From assembly GCA_035944555.1 (NCBI GenBank), contig DASZAY010000023.1:1-64000 (forward strand): a stretch of DNA of 64,000 nt. The letters run 5' to 3'. Positions within the stretch are counted from its first letter, which is position 1, and each line of letters starts with the position of its first letter. The position numbers and the translations under genes were made by a program. Positions 1-9,151 of the stretch are shown here, in pieces. The notes beneath the pieces are model-generated. The model had not been told where the DNA came from, did no database searches, and saw only the letters and a list, made by a program, of their open reading frames with translations. The stretch comes from CADCWK01 sp035944555. Lineage in GTDB: Bacteria > Chloroflexota > Chloroflexia > Thermomicrobiales > UBA6265.

Positions 1-121
1 CATTGGCCGGTGCCCCTTCTCCATGCAACCCGTTCAGCCAGACCGACACCGTTTCACTGGAGATTCCGGGTGGGTGACACCGTGGTCACGGCCGGTATCG
101 TCCGACGCCAGGATCACTCGT

Positions 122-169
122 CTGGTGAGGCCCCAGCGATCCCCGTTGCCGGGAGCCGTGGGGCACCAG
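122..169 (-). terminator. Possible hairpin terminator of the surface-protein gene
   Basis: CTGGTG (122-127) pairs with CACCAG (164-169), and after a 3-base bulge CCCCA (131-135) pairs with TGGGG (159-163). It lies 36-83 bases beyond the stop codon at 205. There is no T-run. The rest of positions 1-204 shows no gene I can support. Confidence 0.35.
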
Positions 170-204
170 CCCGGTCCATTCCCCGCGTAACGACCAGCCA
201 CCGA

Positions 205-3153
205 TCAGACGCGTCGGATCCGGGCCGGACGGCGCCGGCGGACCGCGCTCAGCGCCAGCAGCCCGATGATGATCACCCCGGAGATCGCGGCGGCGATGGC
301 GACGATCCAGGGCAGCCATCCCAGCTCTGGTGCCTCCTCATGCGGGATACCGGCGACGAAGCGCGAGAGATGCGGCAGGGGCGCCGTCACGCCGAGGTCG
401 GAGGGGCCGGAGTCGGACAGCGAGACCAGCCGGTTGTCCTCAATGCGGTAGATCCGGCTGTCCTCCCGCTGTCCGGCCGGGACGGGCAACTGCAGCACGA
501 CTCCCTCGGGCAGATCCGTCACGGCGACGCCGTCTTCGCCGGTGATCGTCACCGTGAAGCCGCTGGCCGACACCAGCTCGACATCGCGCGACGCCGGGAG
601 CATCGTGTCCGGAAGATGGGCCACGGCAACAGTCATCGCGGTCGGGAACGTCCCGCTGTCCACCTCGACGACTGCACCATCCGGGTGGGTGACCACGCCA
701 CCCGCCGGCGGCACGACCTGCTCGATGGTATCCAATACCGGCGGGGTCGGGGTCGCCGTCGGAGCCCGTGGCGTTGCGGGCCGGGTAGCCGGTGGGGTCT
801 CCGTCGGCCGCGGAGCGGCGATGGTCGTCGTCGCGGACGGTGACGCGGACGGGCTGGCCGACGGGGTCGCGTCATCGCCAGGTAGCCCGGCATCCTCGAC
901 GGACGGGGTCGCCGGACTCGTCGCCGTCGCGGTCGGTGTCGCGGCAGATGTCGCGGTGGCCGTCGGGGAAGGCTCCGGCGTCTCGGTCGGCGCCGCCGTT
1001 GCCGTCGGCTCATCGGTCGCGGTCGGCTCCGGTGTTTCGGTAGGCCGCGGCGTCGCCGTCGGCTCACTGGTCGCGGTGGGTAGCGGCGTCTCCGTCGGAC
1101 GCCCGATCGCGCGGGACGGCGGCGTCGCGGTTGGCGGCGCGATCGTCGCGGTCGGCGGGATGGAGGTCGCGGTCGGTGGTGGCGTCCGGGTCGGGACGCC
1201 GGTTGCCGTCGCCGCGGTCGTCGCGGTGGCAACCGGGGTCTCGGTGGGGACAGCGGTCGCCGTCGCGACCGGCGTTTCGGTAGGAACGGGCGTTTCGGTC
1301 GGACGGCCGATCGCGCGCGTGGGCAGCGTCGGCGTCGGCGGAACTGCCGTTGCCGTCGGTGGGACAGTGGTCGCGGTCGGTGGGGCTGCCGTCGCCGTGG
1401 GAACCTCAGGCGCGACCGTCGCGGTCGCCGGTGCCGCGGTCGGTGCCCCTGGCGTCTGGCCGGACAGAGGCGACGACGTTGGCGGCGGCTGTGGGAGTGG
1501 CGCGCTCGTCGGGATGGCCGGGTAGCCGGGAACCGGCGGCAGCGTCGCCACGCCGCCGAAGTCGGTCCCGTCTCCGGTTGGCGGCGCCGTGGCCGTTGAC
1601 GTTGTTGTTGACGGCGCGCCTGGACCGTTCCCACCCGGAGCCGACCCGGCGGGTGCCGTCGGGGGGGTGGTCGGCAGCGCGCCGGGGTCGGTCCCATCTC
1701 CCGGAGTCACACCAGGCGGGAGCGTCGCCGTCGATGCCGGGAAGGTTGCGGCCGGCACGGTCGGCCCCACCGATCCTGGCGTGACGTCAGTCGTCGGTGC
1801 GACCGTTCCGGGAACGCCCGTCGCCGGGACACTCGTCGCAGGGACATTGGTCGAGGGCACGCTGGTCGGCGCAGCCGTGGCCGGGGCTTCCGTTGGCGGC
1901 ACGTCTGTCGGAGGAACCTCGGTCGGAGGCGCCGCGGCGGCCACGTCGACCCGGCATGATGCTGCGACGATCCCCGATGGTCCGGCCATCGAGACAGTGT
2001 AGGTCCCGGAATTCTCCGGCACCTGCCAGGAGAACGTCGCGCTCCCTCCCGCGGCCAGCGAGAACGCCAGCGTCGTCCCGTCAGTACCAGGGTCGTAATC
2101 CGTATTGGGAGAGATCAGCGGCCAGGCGCCGCCATCCACGGTCAGCGACACGTTGCCGCTCCCAGAAACGGTGACCGGGATGGTCTCGCCGGCAGTTGCC
2201 GTCGTCGGACAGGAAACGGCGAACGGGACTGCCGCGGTGCCGGCACTGACGGCCGTGGTGGTCGTCGCGATGATCACCCGGTTCACGTTCAGCATTGTGA
2301 AGGTGACCGTCGTCCCGCCCGCGACGTCGGGAGCGATCCAGCCGACCGTCGCGTCGCCCGCGCCGGGGTACGCCCGGCCACCGGTATCAGGGAAGTACCC
2401 CTCGGACGCGGTGATCGTCGCCCCCGGACCGCCTCCGACCGCGGTGATACTGGCGTACTCGCCCGCCCCGATCGCCGCAGGTGCGTAGAGCTGCGGCTGG
2501 GCAGCGGTCGTCGCCGTTGGCTGAGGTCCGGCGGGCGTCGGGGTCGGGGGCCGGGCCACGACCTCGGACAACCCATTGGCGTACGACACCACGTCAGTAC
2601 CCAGGTTCCGGGCACTGACCATGTAGGTGTATCCCCCCTCCATCCACCAGACGGTGTCATAGATCGGGGTCAGGTCGCGGTAGGCCTCGTAACCGCGGAC
2701 CGACGCGTTGACGACGAGCTCGCGGTTCGGATCGTACACAGAGCCGTTCGGGATGGCGTTGCCGGGGTAACCGCTCACATCAAGGAATGTCGGGGTCTGG
2801 GCGGAGAGGTACCAGTAGATCCGGTACCCGCCCTGACTCCTGGAGATGGCCGGCGTGACTGACGCGAAGGTCTCCGGCACCCAGGACGGGGCGAGGACCG
2901 GCCAGCCGAGGTCCAGCTGGCTGGCCTGCTCGGCCGTCATCCACGACGGCCACGACTGCGCCTGGGCATCCCGTACACCAATGCCGGGCGGCACGACGAG
3001 CGACGCGACGAGCAGGATGAGGCCGACCAGCACCGCAGCCGGACGTCGGTGCGCGACTCGCCCGAGACGCCGACCGGATTGACCATTTTCCAGATTGTGC
3101 AACTGACCACCCTCGATACGGGCCGGGTGATGTCCAACCGGAAACCGGACCAT
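205..3153 (-). CDS. Thr/Pro-rich membrane-anchored surface protein
   Basis: 982 residues from the first ATG. A basic N-terminus is followed by a hydrophobic segment (about 39-57) ending in an Ala-Gln-Ala signal-like site. The extracellular part has a folded region (about 68-200), a second beta-rich region (about 222-405, two Cys), a Thr/Pro/Ala stalk of about 400 residues (409-805) and a beta-rich domain (806-935). A transmembrane helix (about 944-967) and an Arg-rich cytoplasmic tail end it. This reads as a type I surface protein on a possibly glycosylated stalk. It lies 80 bp downstream of the Ser/Thr kinase gene on the same strand. A TTG start near residue 18, behind a GAGGG, is possible. 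Function unknown; I recognise no enzymatic motif. Confidence 0.8.
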   Translation of the reverse strand: MVRFPVGHHPARIEGGQLHNLENGQSGRRLGRVAHRRPAAVLVGLILLVASLVVPPGIGVRDAQAQSWPSWMTAEQASQLDLGWPVLAPSWVPETFASVTPAISRSQGGYRIYWYLSAQTPTFLDVSGYPGNAIPNGSVYDPNRELVVNASVRGYEAYRDLTPIYDTVWWMEGGYTYMVSARNLGTDVVSYANGLSEVVARPPTPTPAGPQPTATTAAQPQLYAPAAIGAGEYASITAVGGGPGATITASEGYFPDTGGRAYPGAGDATVGWIAPDVAGGTTVTFTMLNVNRVIIATTTTAVSAGTAAVPFAVSCPTTATAGETIPVTVSGSGNVSLTVDGGAWPLISPNTDYDPGTDGTTLAFSLAAGGSATFSWQVPENSGTYTVSMAGPSGIVAASCRVDVAAAAPPTEVPPTDVPPTEAPATAAPTSVPSTNVPATSVPATGVPGTVAPTTDVTPGSVGPTVPAATFPASTATLPPGVTPGDGTDPGALPTTPPTAPAGSAPGGNGPGAPSTTTSTATAPPTGDGTDFGGVATLPPVPGYPAIPTSAPLPQPPPTSSPLSGQTPGAPTAAPATATVAPEVPTATAAPPTATTVPPTATAVPPTPTLPTRAIGRPTETPVPTETPVATATAVPTETPVATATTAATATGVPTRTPPPTATSIPPTATIAPPTATPPSRAIGRPTETPLPTATSEPTATPRPTETPEPTATDEPTATAAPTETPEPSPTATATSAATPTATATSPATPSVEDAGLPGDDATPSASPSASPSATTTIAAPRPTETPPATRPATPRAPTATPTPPVLDTIEQVVPPAGGVVTHPDGAVVEVDSGTFPTAMTVAVAHLPDTMLPASRDVELVSASGFTVTITGEDGVAVTDLPEGVVLQLPVPAGQREDSRIYRIEDNRLVSLSDSGPSDLGVTAPLPHLSRFVAGIPHEEAPELGWLPWIVAIAAAISGVIIIGLLALSAVRRRRPARIRRV
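739..1929 (-). repeat. Thr/Pro stalk-coding low-complexity repeat
   Basis: About 1.2 kb of degenerate GTCGCGGTCGG-like units encode a stalk of PTxTP/PTATA-type repeats. The region produces long open frames on the opposite strand and in other frames; these are composition artefacts. Confidence 0.8.
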
Positions 3154-3233
3154 TCTCCAGCTGTAATCGAAGAGAGCGTACCACCCGGCGAAACCCGGAG
3201 ACGACCGGATGCGGCATCCGTTCGGGCTGATGG

Positions 3234-5759
3234 CTAGTCGTTCTCGGTCCCTGCGATTTCCAACGTTCCGTCGGCCAGCAGGAAGTACGGACCAAGTCCG
3301 ACCTGGCCGTTGGGAGCATCATTGGTGATGGTGATGGTGTTCTGCCCGGCCTGGAACACCTGGGCCGGGAAGGTCAGCTGGAGGGTGCCGAAGCTGGCGG
3401 ACGCGCTCCCGTCCCATTGCGGGAAGGAGACCGTATCGCCCTCCGCGGAGAGTGTCTGCCCGTTGATGATGAACGAGAACGGATTGGGCGACTCGTACTC
3501 GTCATCCAGTCCCTCGATCCGGAGGACGACATCACCAATGGGAGCACCGTCGAGCGTCACAGTCAGCGTTGCGGAGGAATACCCGCTCCCCTGTCCATAG
3601 ATCGCGACCGACTCGCGCCCGTACTGCTCCTCGCTGATATCGGTGAAGGCGCCGTCCCAGTCGCCCGGCGCGACAGATACGGCACCGGACGATCCATTTC
3701 CCGCGAGTGAGAGACCGCTCCCATTGCCACCATTGCCGTTACCGGAGTTGCCATTGCCGGTGTTTCCGGTGCCCGAGTTGCCGTTGCCATTCCCGGAATT
3801 GCCATTGCCATTGCCTGAGTTGCCCGGTCCGGAGTTGTCGTTATCTTCCGGATCCGTCTCGACCGGAGTGATCGTCGACCCACGCGGAGGCAACAGCTGA
3901 GAGGGGCCGCTGGTCGGCGTCGGTTCCGGCGTCTCGGTCGGCACCGGGGTCGGTCTCGGTGGTACCGGCGTCGGAGTCGGCGGCACCGGGGTCGGTGTCG
4001 GTGGTACCGGCGTCGGAGTCGGCGGCACCGGGGTTGGTGTAGCCGTCGGCGGCACCGGCGTCCGGGTTGGCTCGGGCGTCTCGGTCGCGGGGACGTCCGT
4101 TGGCTCCGCCGTTTCGGTCGGCTCAGCCGTTTCAGTCGGCTCGGCCGTTTCAGTCGGCTCGGCCGTGGCGGTCGGGTCCGGGGCGTCGGACTCCAGGACG
4201 ATATTGGGGACGATGGCGCTCGCCTGAGCGGTCGCCGTCGCGACTGGTCCGGCCGCGCCATCGTCCTCGTCGCCGCCGAAGGGCCCAACGTTGAGCGCCG
4301 ACGCGATCGTCCCCGCGGCCAGCAGCAGGACGACAAGCGCCGCGACCGCGAACATCCACGCCCGCGATCGATGTCCTCCCCCCTCTGCACCCATCACGGG
4401 AGAAGCTGGTGGTCCGGAGGCTCCCCGCCCCCCAGCTCCCGCCGGATCGCCATCGCGGAGCCACGGCGGCGATGCGGCGGCACCTGCCGCACCGATGGCC
4501 GGCGCGATCACCGTCCGCGCCCCCGCCCCGGCCAGATCGGACGATGGCGCAGCGACAGGGGTGGAGATCACGGTCGTCGCCCGCGCCGTGGATCCTCCCG
4601 CGCTGGCCTGAACCCCTTCGAGCGCATTGGCCATGTCGGCCGCGGATGCGAACCGCTGGGCCGGGTCCTTGGCAAGTGCCTGGAGAACGACCGCCTCGAC
4701 GGCCGGAGGGATGTGCGCGTCCGGCACCACCTGGGACGGTGGCCGCGGCGGCTGCTCCAGGTGCGCCAGCATGACCGTCATCGGGTTGTCGCCCCGGAAT
4801 GGCAGCCGGCCGGTCAGCATCTCGTAGAGGACGACGCCCATCGCGTAGATATCGGTGCGGGGCGTCACCCCCTGGCCACGGGCCTGCTCCGGCGCCATGT
4901 ACGACGCGGTTCCAACGGTCATTCCCTGCGTCGTCAGGCCCTCGGCGAGCGAGGCATACGCCACGCCGAAGTCCGTGACCTGGGCCGTTCCGTCCGGGGT
5001 GATCAGGATGTTCTGGGGCTTGATATCGCGGTGGACGATCCCGACATCGTGGATGGCAGCCAGGCCACGGAGAATCTGCGAGGCGAGCGGGACGGCCTCA
5101 TGGGACGGCATCCACCCCCTGCGGGACAGGACATGCCGGAGGTCCTCGCCGGGGACGAGACGCATGGCGATGAACGACACGTCGCCATCGGTGCCGACAT
5201 CGTAGACATCCACCACATTGCGGTGGCTGACCGACGCGGCGAACTCCGCCTCCCGGACGAACCGCGAGACGAGTTCGGTGTCGCTGGACAGGTGCGGACG
5301 GAGCACCTTGAGCGCAACGGTCCGCTTGAGGCGGAGATCGTGGGCCCGGAAGGTGACCGCGTGTGCCCCCTCCCCGATCCGTCCCTCGACCTCATACCGG
5401 CCGCCGATGACCGTTGGACCGGCCTGACCGTTCCCGAACGGTGACGGATGGTCGCCCGGCGACCCCGCTCGCGGGTCGCGGTCGCTGTCCTGCTGCCGTC
5501 CGGGCGCGGCTGGACCAGTGCGCCGGAAGCGTCCGTTTCCGTCCGTCACGCGGACGTGTCTCCCGGTGTCATCGCTGTCCTCCAGTGACCGTTCAGTCTC
5601 GCCGTCCCTCACCCCGCGCGGCATGTTCATCGGCGGGGTCGTATTCGCGGACCGACCCGCGACATTGGTCGCTCCGACCCGTTCCAAAGGGATTAACGCA
5701 TGATGCGGCCCGCCGGTGTCTGTCGGAATTGTCACGATGCCGGTCAACCGTTGCCGCAT
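3234..5759 (-). CDS. Transmembrane Ser/Thr protein kinase with ectodomain
   Basis: Hanks-type kinase of the PknB class, 841 residues from the ATG at 5759, chosen because GGAGG sits 10 bases upstream; earlier and later in-frame ATGs exist. Kinase domain about 119-383: glycine loop GEGAHA (third Gly replaced by Ala), VALK lysine (about 151), HRDIKPQN (Asp about 245), DFG (about 263) and APE. A cytoplasmic linker leads to one membrane helix (468-490). Outside are a Thr/Pro/Glu stalk (530-617), an Asn-Gly-Ser repeat (643-682) and a roughly 145-residue beta-rich C-terminal domain that may bind a ligand. The usual PASTA repeats are absent. It probably senses something at the cell surface and phosphorylates cytoplasmic targets. 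The downstream surface protein may be co-transcribed. Confidence 0.92.
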   Translation of the reverse strand: MRQRLTGIVTIPTDTGGPHHALIPLERVGATNVAGRSANTTPPMNMPRGVRDGETERSLEDSDDTGRHVRVTDGNGRFRRTGPAAPGRQQDSDRDPRAGSPGDHPSPFGNGQAGPTVIGGRYEVEGRIGEGAHAVTFRAHDLRLKRTVALKVLRPHLSSDTELVSRFVREAEFAASVSHRNVVDVYDVGTDGDVSFIAMRLVPGEDLRHVLSRRGWMPSHEAVPLASQILRGLAAIHDVGIVHRDIKPQNILITPDGTAQVTDFGVAYASLAEGLTTQGMTVGTASYMAPEQARGQGVTPRTDIYAMGVVLYEMLTGRLPFRGDNPMTVMLAHLEQPPRPPSQVVPDAHIPPAVEAVVLQALAKDPAQRFASAADMANALEGVQASAGGSTARATTVISTPVAAPSSDLAGAGARTVIAPAIGAAGAAASPPWLRDGDPAGAGGRGASGPPASPVMGAEGGGHRSRAWMFAVAALVVLLLAAGTIASALNVGPFGGDEDDGAAGPVATATAQASAIVPNIVLESDAPDPTATAEPTETAEPTETAEPTETAEPTDVPATETPEPTRTPVPPTATPTPVPPTPTPVPPTPTPVPPTPTPVPPRPTPVPTETPEPTPTSGPSQLLPPRGSTITPVETDPEDNDNSGPGNSGNGNGNSGNGNGNSGTGNTGNGNSGNGNGGNGSGLSLAGNGSSGAVSVAPGDWDGAFTDISEEQYGRESVAIYGQGSGYSSATLTVTLDGAPIGDVVLRIEGLDDEYESPNPFSFIINGQTLSAEGDTVSFPQWDGSASASFGTLQLTFPAQVFQAGQNTITITNDAPNGQVGLGPYFLLADGTLEIAGTEND
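3714..3833 (-). repeat. Asn-Gly repeat in kinase ectodomain
   Basis: About 40 codons of near-tandem (G)NGNSG units, seen on the plus strand as repeated CCATTGCCATTGCC/GAGTTGCC blocks. It encodes a flexible Asn/Gly linker between the Thr/Pro stalk and the C-terminal domain of the kinase. Confidence 0.85.
3909..4172 (-). repeat. TAEPTE and PVPPTPT stalk repeats in kinase
   Basis: Two adjacent tandem peptide repeats: about four TAEPTE units, then about five PVPPTPT units. The near-identical DNA units point to recent slippage or unequal exchange. The encoded segment follows the membrane helix on the outside of the cell. Confidence 0.85.
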
Positions 5760-5871
5760 CGTCGCCGTCCCTCCGGGCTCCTCCAACATGACGCACCCAT
5801 CTGAGAAGAGGGCCAAACGCCTGATTTGATTCGCCTCAGGGCCGGTACGCCGGATCTGCCGACGGAACGGC

Positions 5872-5877
5872 GATAAT
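5872..5877 (+). promoter_or_regulatory. Possible -10 element before the MFS gene
   Basis: GATAAT matches a sigma-70 -10 hexamer about 95 bases upstream of the preferred ATG at 5972. No convincing -35 lies 16-18 bases upstream. If real, it rules out the earlier in-frame ATG at 5876. Confidence 0.25.
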
Positions 5878-5971
5878 GCCGCACTACCCGGCAGCAAGCG
5901 GGTCGACGCCCATGACAAGGAGCGGACGCGTGCGCTGGGGACGACGGGCCAGAGGTGAGCGTACGCCTCTG

Positions 5972-7201
5972 ATGGATCGCCAGCGGGCCAAGATTCTCGC
6001 CTGGGCCTGCATCCTGATCGCGGTCAATCAATTGGGCTTCGGCGCGATCGTCCCGATCGTCCCGCTCTACGCCGAGACATACGGCGTGACCAACTTCGCC
6101 GTCGGCGTCACCATCGCCGTCTACGGACTGGCCCGCTTCGTCGCCAACGTCCCCGCCGGACGCCTTGCCGATGTCCATGGCCGCCGCGTGACGCTCGCCG
6201 TCGGCGGCGTGGTGACCGTCGTCGGCAACCTCCTCACCGCCGTCGCCCCCAACTACGACCTGTTTCTCGGCGCCCGGTTTGTCTCCGGGTTTGGAGCGGC
6301 AATGGTGCTGATGGGCGGAACCCTGGTCGTGAATGACATCGCCTCGGTCTGGAACCGGGGCCGGATGATGTCGATCTACCAGGGCGTCTTCGTCTTCGCT
6401 GTCGGCCTGGGACCGATCCCTGGCGGGCTGATGGGCGAGCACTTCGGGCTGCAGATCCCCTTCGTCGCCTACGCTGCGCTGGCCGCGGGCGTGACAGCGA
6501 TCGCCTGGTTCGTGATGCCGGAAACCCGAGGCTACCGGGACGGGAAGGCTGCCCGCCCTTCAGGCAGCACGGATGCCCACGGCGAGACCCCGGCTCCCGC
6601 GTCAACTGCGATCGCATGGACCCCATTCGTCCTGATCTCGGCGGTCAGCTTCATGAGCTTCTTCGCTCGCACCGGAGCCGTCTTCAACGTCATCCCCTTG
6701 CTGGCCGAGGACCGCATGGGGCTGACACCGGACCGGATCGGCCTCGGGCTGGGGATGCTGAGCCTGATGGGCGTGATCCTCGCCTACCCGTCCGGCTGGC
6801 TGACCGACCGCTACGGCCGGAAGTTCGTCATTGTGCCGTCGACGATCCTCAGCGGGAGCTCACTGCTGCTGTTCGCCGCGGCGGACGACTTCACCGGCTA
6901 CCTGTTCGCCGCGTTCGTCTGGGGCGCGGCCGGCGGGATCGCGTCGTCCTCGCCGGGCGCCTACGCCGCGGACCTCGCCCCGCCCGGCCGCTCCGCCTGG
7001 CTCCTGAGCCGTCACCGGACCATCTCCGACGCGGGCTATGTCATCGGTCCGTTGCTGCTCGGCGGCCTGGCGACCCTCGCCTCGCCGAGCATCGCGCTCT
7101 GGACCTGTGCGGTGCTGGTCGCCCTGTCCGGCATCGCGTTCTGGCAACGCGCCCCGGAGACGCTCCGACTCCGTTCAGCGGCCGCCAGCGCGAGCGACTG
7201 A
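5972..7201 (+). CDS. MFS transporter
   Basis: 409-residue major facilitator with about 12 membrane helices in two halves separated by a polar loop. The family loop motif between helices 2 and 3 is visible as GRLADVHGRR, and its second-half counterpart as GWLTDRYGRK. The pattern fits drug/proton antiporters, but substrate cannot be read from sequence. Start at 5972 is chosen because the hydrophobic first helix follows directly; ATGs at 5876 and 5912 are in frame but add a basic leader. The 3' end overlaps the end of the convergent histidine kinase gene by 27 bp. Confidence 0.88.
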   Translation: MDRQRAKILAWACILIAVNQLGFGAIVPIVPLYAETYGVTNFAVGVTIAVYGLARFVANVPAGRLADVHGRRVTLAVGGVVTVVGNLLTAVAPNYDLFLGARFVSGFGAAMVLMGGTLVVNDIASVWNRGRMMSIYQGVFVFAVGLGPIPGGLMGEHFGLQIPFVAYAALAAGVTAIAWFVMPETRGYRDGKAARPSGSTDAHGETPAPASTAIAWTPFVLISAVSFMSFFARTGAVFNVIPLLAEDRMGLTPDRIGLGLGMLSLMGVILAYPSGWLTDRYGRKFVIVPSTILSGSSLLLFAAADDFTGYLFAAFVWGAAGGIASSSPGAYAADLAPPGRSAWLLSRHRTISDAGYVIGPLLLGGLATLASPSIALWTCAVLVALSGIAFWQRAPETLRLRSAAASASD

Positions 7202-9151
7202 TGCGGCATCCGGCGCCTCGACCTCGAAGGTGGTCAAGGCGTCGGCGGGGTCGTGCGAGTCGCGCCTGGTCCGCGCCAGGGCCAGCGAGAACGCGAACGT
7301 CGATCCCTTGCCGAGGGTGCTGCGGACGGCGATCGTGCCGCCGTGCCCGGCCACGATGTGCTTGGCGATCGCCAGGCCCAGCCCCGTTCCCTCCGACCGG
7401 CGGGCCCGGTCGGCCTTGTAGAACCGCTCGAACAACCGTGGCAGCTCGTCCTCCGCGATCCCGACGCCGGTATCGGTGACCTCGACCAGCAGGAACCTGC
7501 CTTCCTGCCGCGCCGTGATCCTGATCTCGCCGCCGGGCGGCGTGAACTTGATGGCGTTGTGGACCAGGTTGAGCAGCACCTGCTCGATCCGGTTGCGATC
7601 GGCGAGAACCGGCGGCAGGTCGTCCGGCACGTCGATCACCATCGTGAGCCGCGCCCGATCCACCTGGGACGAGAGCCGCCGGGCGCCCGTACCGATCAGG
7701 TCGGCCGGAGCGAGGGGCTCCAGGCGCAGGTTGACCCGTCCGCTCTCCAGCCGCGCCAGGTCCAGCAGCTCGTCGACCAGCAACGCCAGCCGCTCGACCT
7801 CGGTCACGATCCGGGCGAGGAAATCCCCCGCGATTCCAGGCTCGTCGATAGCCCCGGCCTCCAGGGTTTCGACCATCGCCCGGATCGACGCCAGCGGTGT
7901 CCGCAGCTCGTGCGAGACGTTGGCGACGAACTCTCGCCGCACCTGCTCAAGGCGGCGCAGTTCGGTGACATCGCGCAACACGACTAGCGTCAGCTGATCC
8001 TCGTCGTCCACCACCGGCTGGGCGACGGCGTCGATCTGCCGGCGCTCGAAGCCGATCTCGATCCCGTCCTTCCGGGCGATCTGGCCGGTCCGCATCGACA
8101 GTCGCTGGAGTTCGCCCAGCTCGTGATCCCGCGTTGCGAAGACGAAGGGGAGCCCGACAACGGAGTCGGTGTCGACGTCCAGCAGCCGACCAGCCGCGGC
8201 GTTGGCCCGCAGGACGAGCCCCTCCCGGTCGGTCAGGATCACCCCGTCGGACAAGGTCGACAGTGTGGATTCCAGCTGGGCACGGGCATGTCGTGCAGCG
8301 GACAGGACATCGCGCACGTCGAGCGTCAACTGGTTGAGCGCGGTACGGACGGCAGCGATCTCCGCGAACGACGTGGAGCGCAGATCCGCTGCCGGGGCCT
8401 GGGGGACGATGCTGGCCATGTGATCACCGATCTGCCGCACGCCATGACCGACCCGCCGGACCAGCGCCCAGGCGGCGAGCGCGATGGCCGCGATGACGAT
8501 GAGGGCTCCGCCGATTCCCAGCCAGCGGACCTGGGCAATCTCGGACTCGAGTGGTGCAACCGGGTGTCCCACCCGGACGACCAGACCGTCTTCGGCTCCG
8601 TCCGGCCCCGGGATGGTCATGACGGCATAGCGCCAGGCTTCCCCCCCGCCGTAGGCAGGTCCTTCGCCGATGGCGCTGCCGTCCCGCAACGCCTCGACGA
8701 AGGCGGCGTTCAGGCGAATGCTGGCGACGGTGGTCGGATCGGCGAGCGAGTCCGCGATCACCGTCCCATCGGGCAGAGCGATCGTCAGCCAGGCGTTGGT
8801 TGCAGCGGCAAGACCGGCGATGAGGCGACTTGCGGCCGGATCACCTGGAGTGGAATCCAGAGGGGTGCTGGCGGAGACCGCAGCGGCGACCATCCGCGTC
8901 TCGTCCTGGACGACGGCGTCGAATCGCTCCCGGTACCCCCGCTCGATGACTCCCCCGAGCACCCATGTCAGCGCTCCGATCAGGAACAGGGCGACCAGGA
9001 ACACGGGGAGGATGACCTGGCCGGTCAGGGTGCGTGGCAGCCACGGCACGCCGCCCTCGATCTCGACCACGCCGCGCGGGACGTCGACGCCGACCCCGGA
9101 CCCGGGAACGGGATCGGGAATCGGCGGCAGGTCGCTACTCGTCGTGGACAA
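7175..9151 (-). CDS. PhoR-like sensor histidine kinase
   Basis: 658 residues. Membrane helices at about 44-68 and 211-231 enclose an extracytoplasmic sensor of about 140 residues. A linker resembling HAMP, a PAS domain (about 295-400), a HisKA domain with the phosphoacceptor in NVSHELRTP (His414) and a HATPase domain follow (N-box Asn532, DTGVG 560-564, GTGLGL 588-593). The order matches PhoR-type kinases. The start overlaps the end of the upstream response-regulator gene by 17 bp, so the pair is co-transcribed. The signal is unknown; no phosphate genes lie nearby, so a phosphate role is not established. Confidence 0.95.
   Translation of the reverse strand: MSTTSSDLPPIPDPVPGSGVGVDVPRGVVEIEGGVPWLPRTLTGQVILPVFLVALFLIGALTWVLGGVIERGYRERFDAVVQDETRMVAAAVSASTPLDSTPGDPAASRLIAGLAAATNAWLTIALPDGTVIADSLADPTTVASIRLNAAFVEALRDGSAIGEGPAYGGGEAWRYAVMTIPGPDGAEDGLVVRVGHPVAPLESEIAQVRWLGIGGALIVIAAIALAAWALVRRVGHGVRQIGDHMASIVPQAPAADLRSTSFAEIAAVRTALNQLTLDVRDVLSAARHARAQLESTLSTLSDGVILTDREGLVLRANAAAGRLLDVDTDSVVGLPFVFATRDHELGELQRLSMRTGQIARKDGIEIGFERRQIDAVAQPVVDDEDQLTLVVLRDVTELRRLEQVRREFVANVSHELRTPLASIRAMVETLEAGAIDEPGIAGDFLARIVTEVERLALLVDELLDLARLESGRVNLRLEPLAPADLIGTGARRLSSQVDRARLTMVIDVPDDLPPVLADRNRIEQVLLNLVHNAIKFTPPGGEIRITARQEGRFLLVEVTDTGVGIAEDELPRLFERFYKADRARRSEGTGLGLAIAKHIVAGHGGTIAVRSTLGKGSTFAFSLALARTRRDSHDPADALTTFEVEAPDAASVARAGGR

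Noticed and set aside
10..843. Plus-strand 277-codon frame at the left edge
   Set aside because: It overlaps the C-terminal coding part of the surface-protein gene, has no recognisable domain and an Arg/Gly/Asp shadow composition.
542..1697. Long open frames on both strands within 542-1697
   Set aside because: They lie wholly inside the Thr/Pro stalk repeat of the gene on the minus strand; the frames are long only because the repeat lacks stop codons and their translations are Val/Gly or Arg/Pro low complexity.
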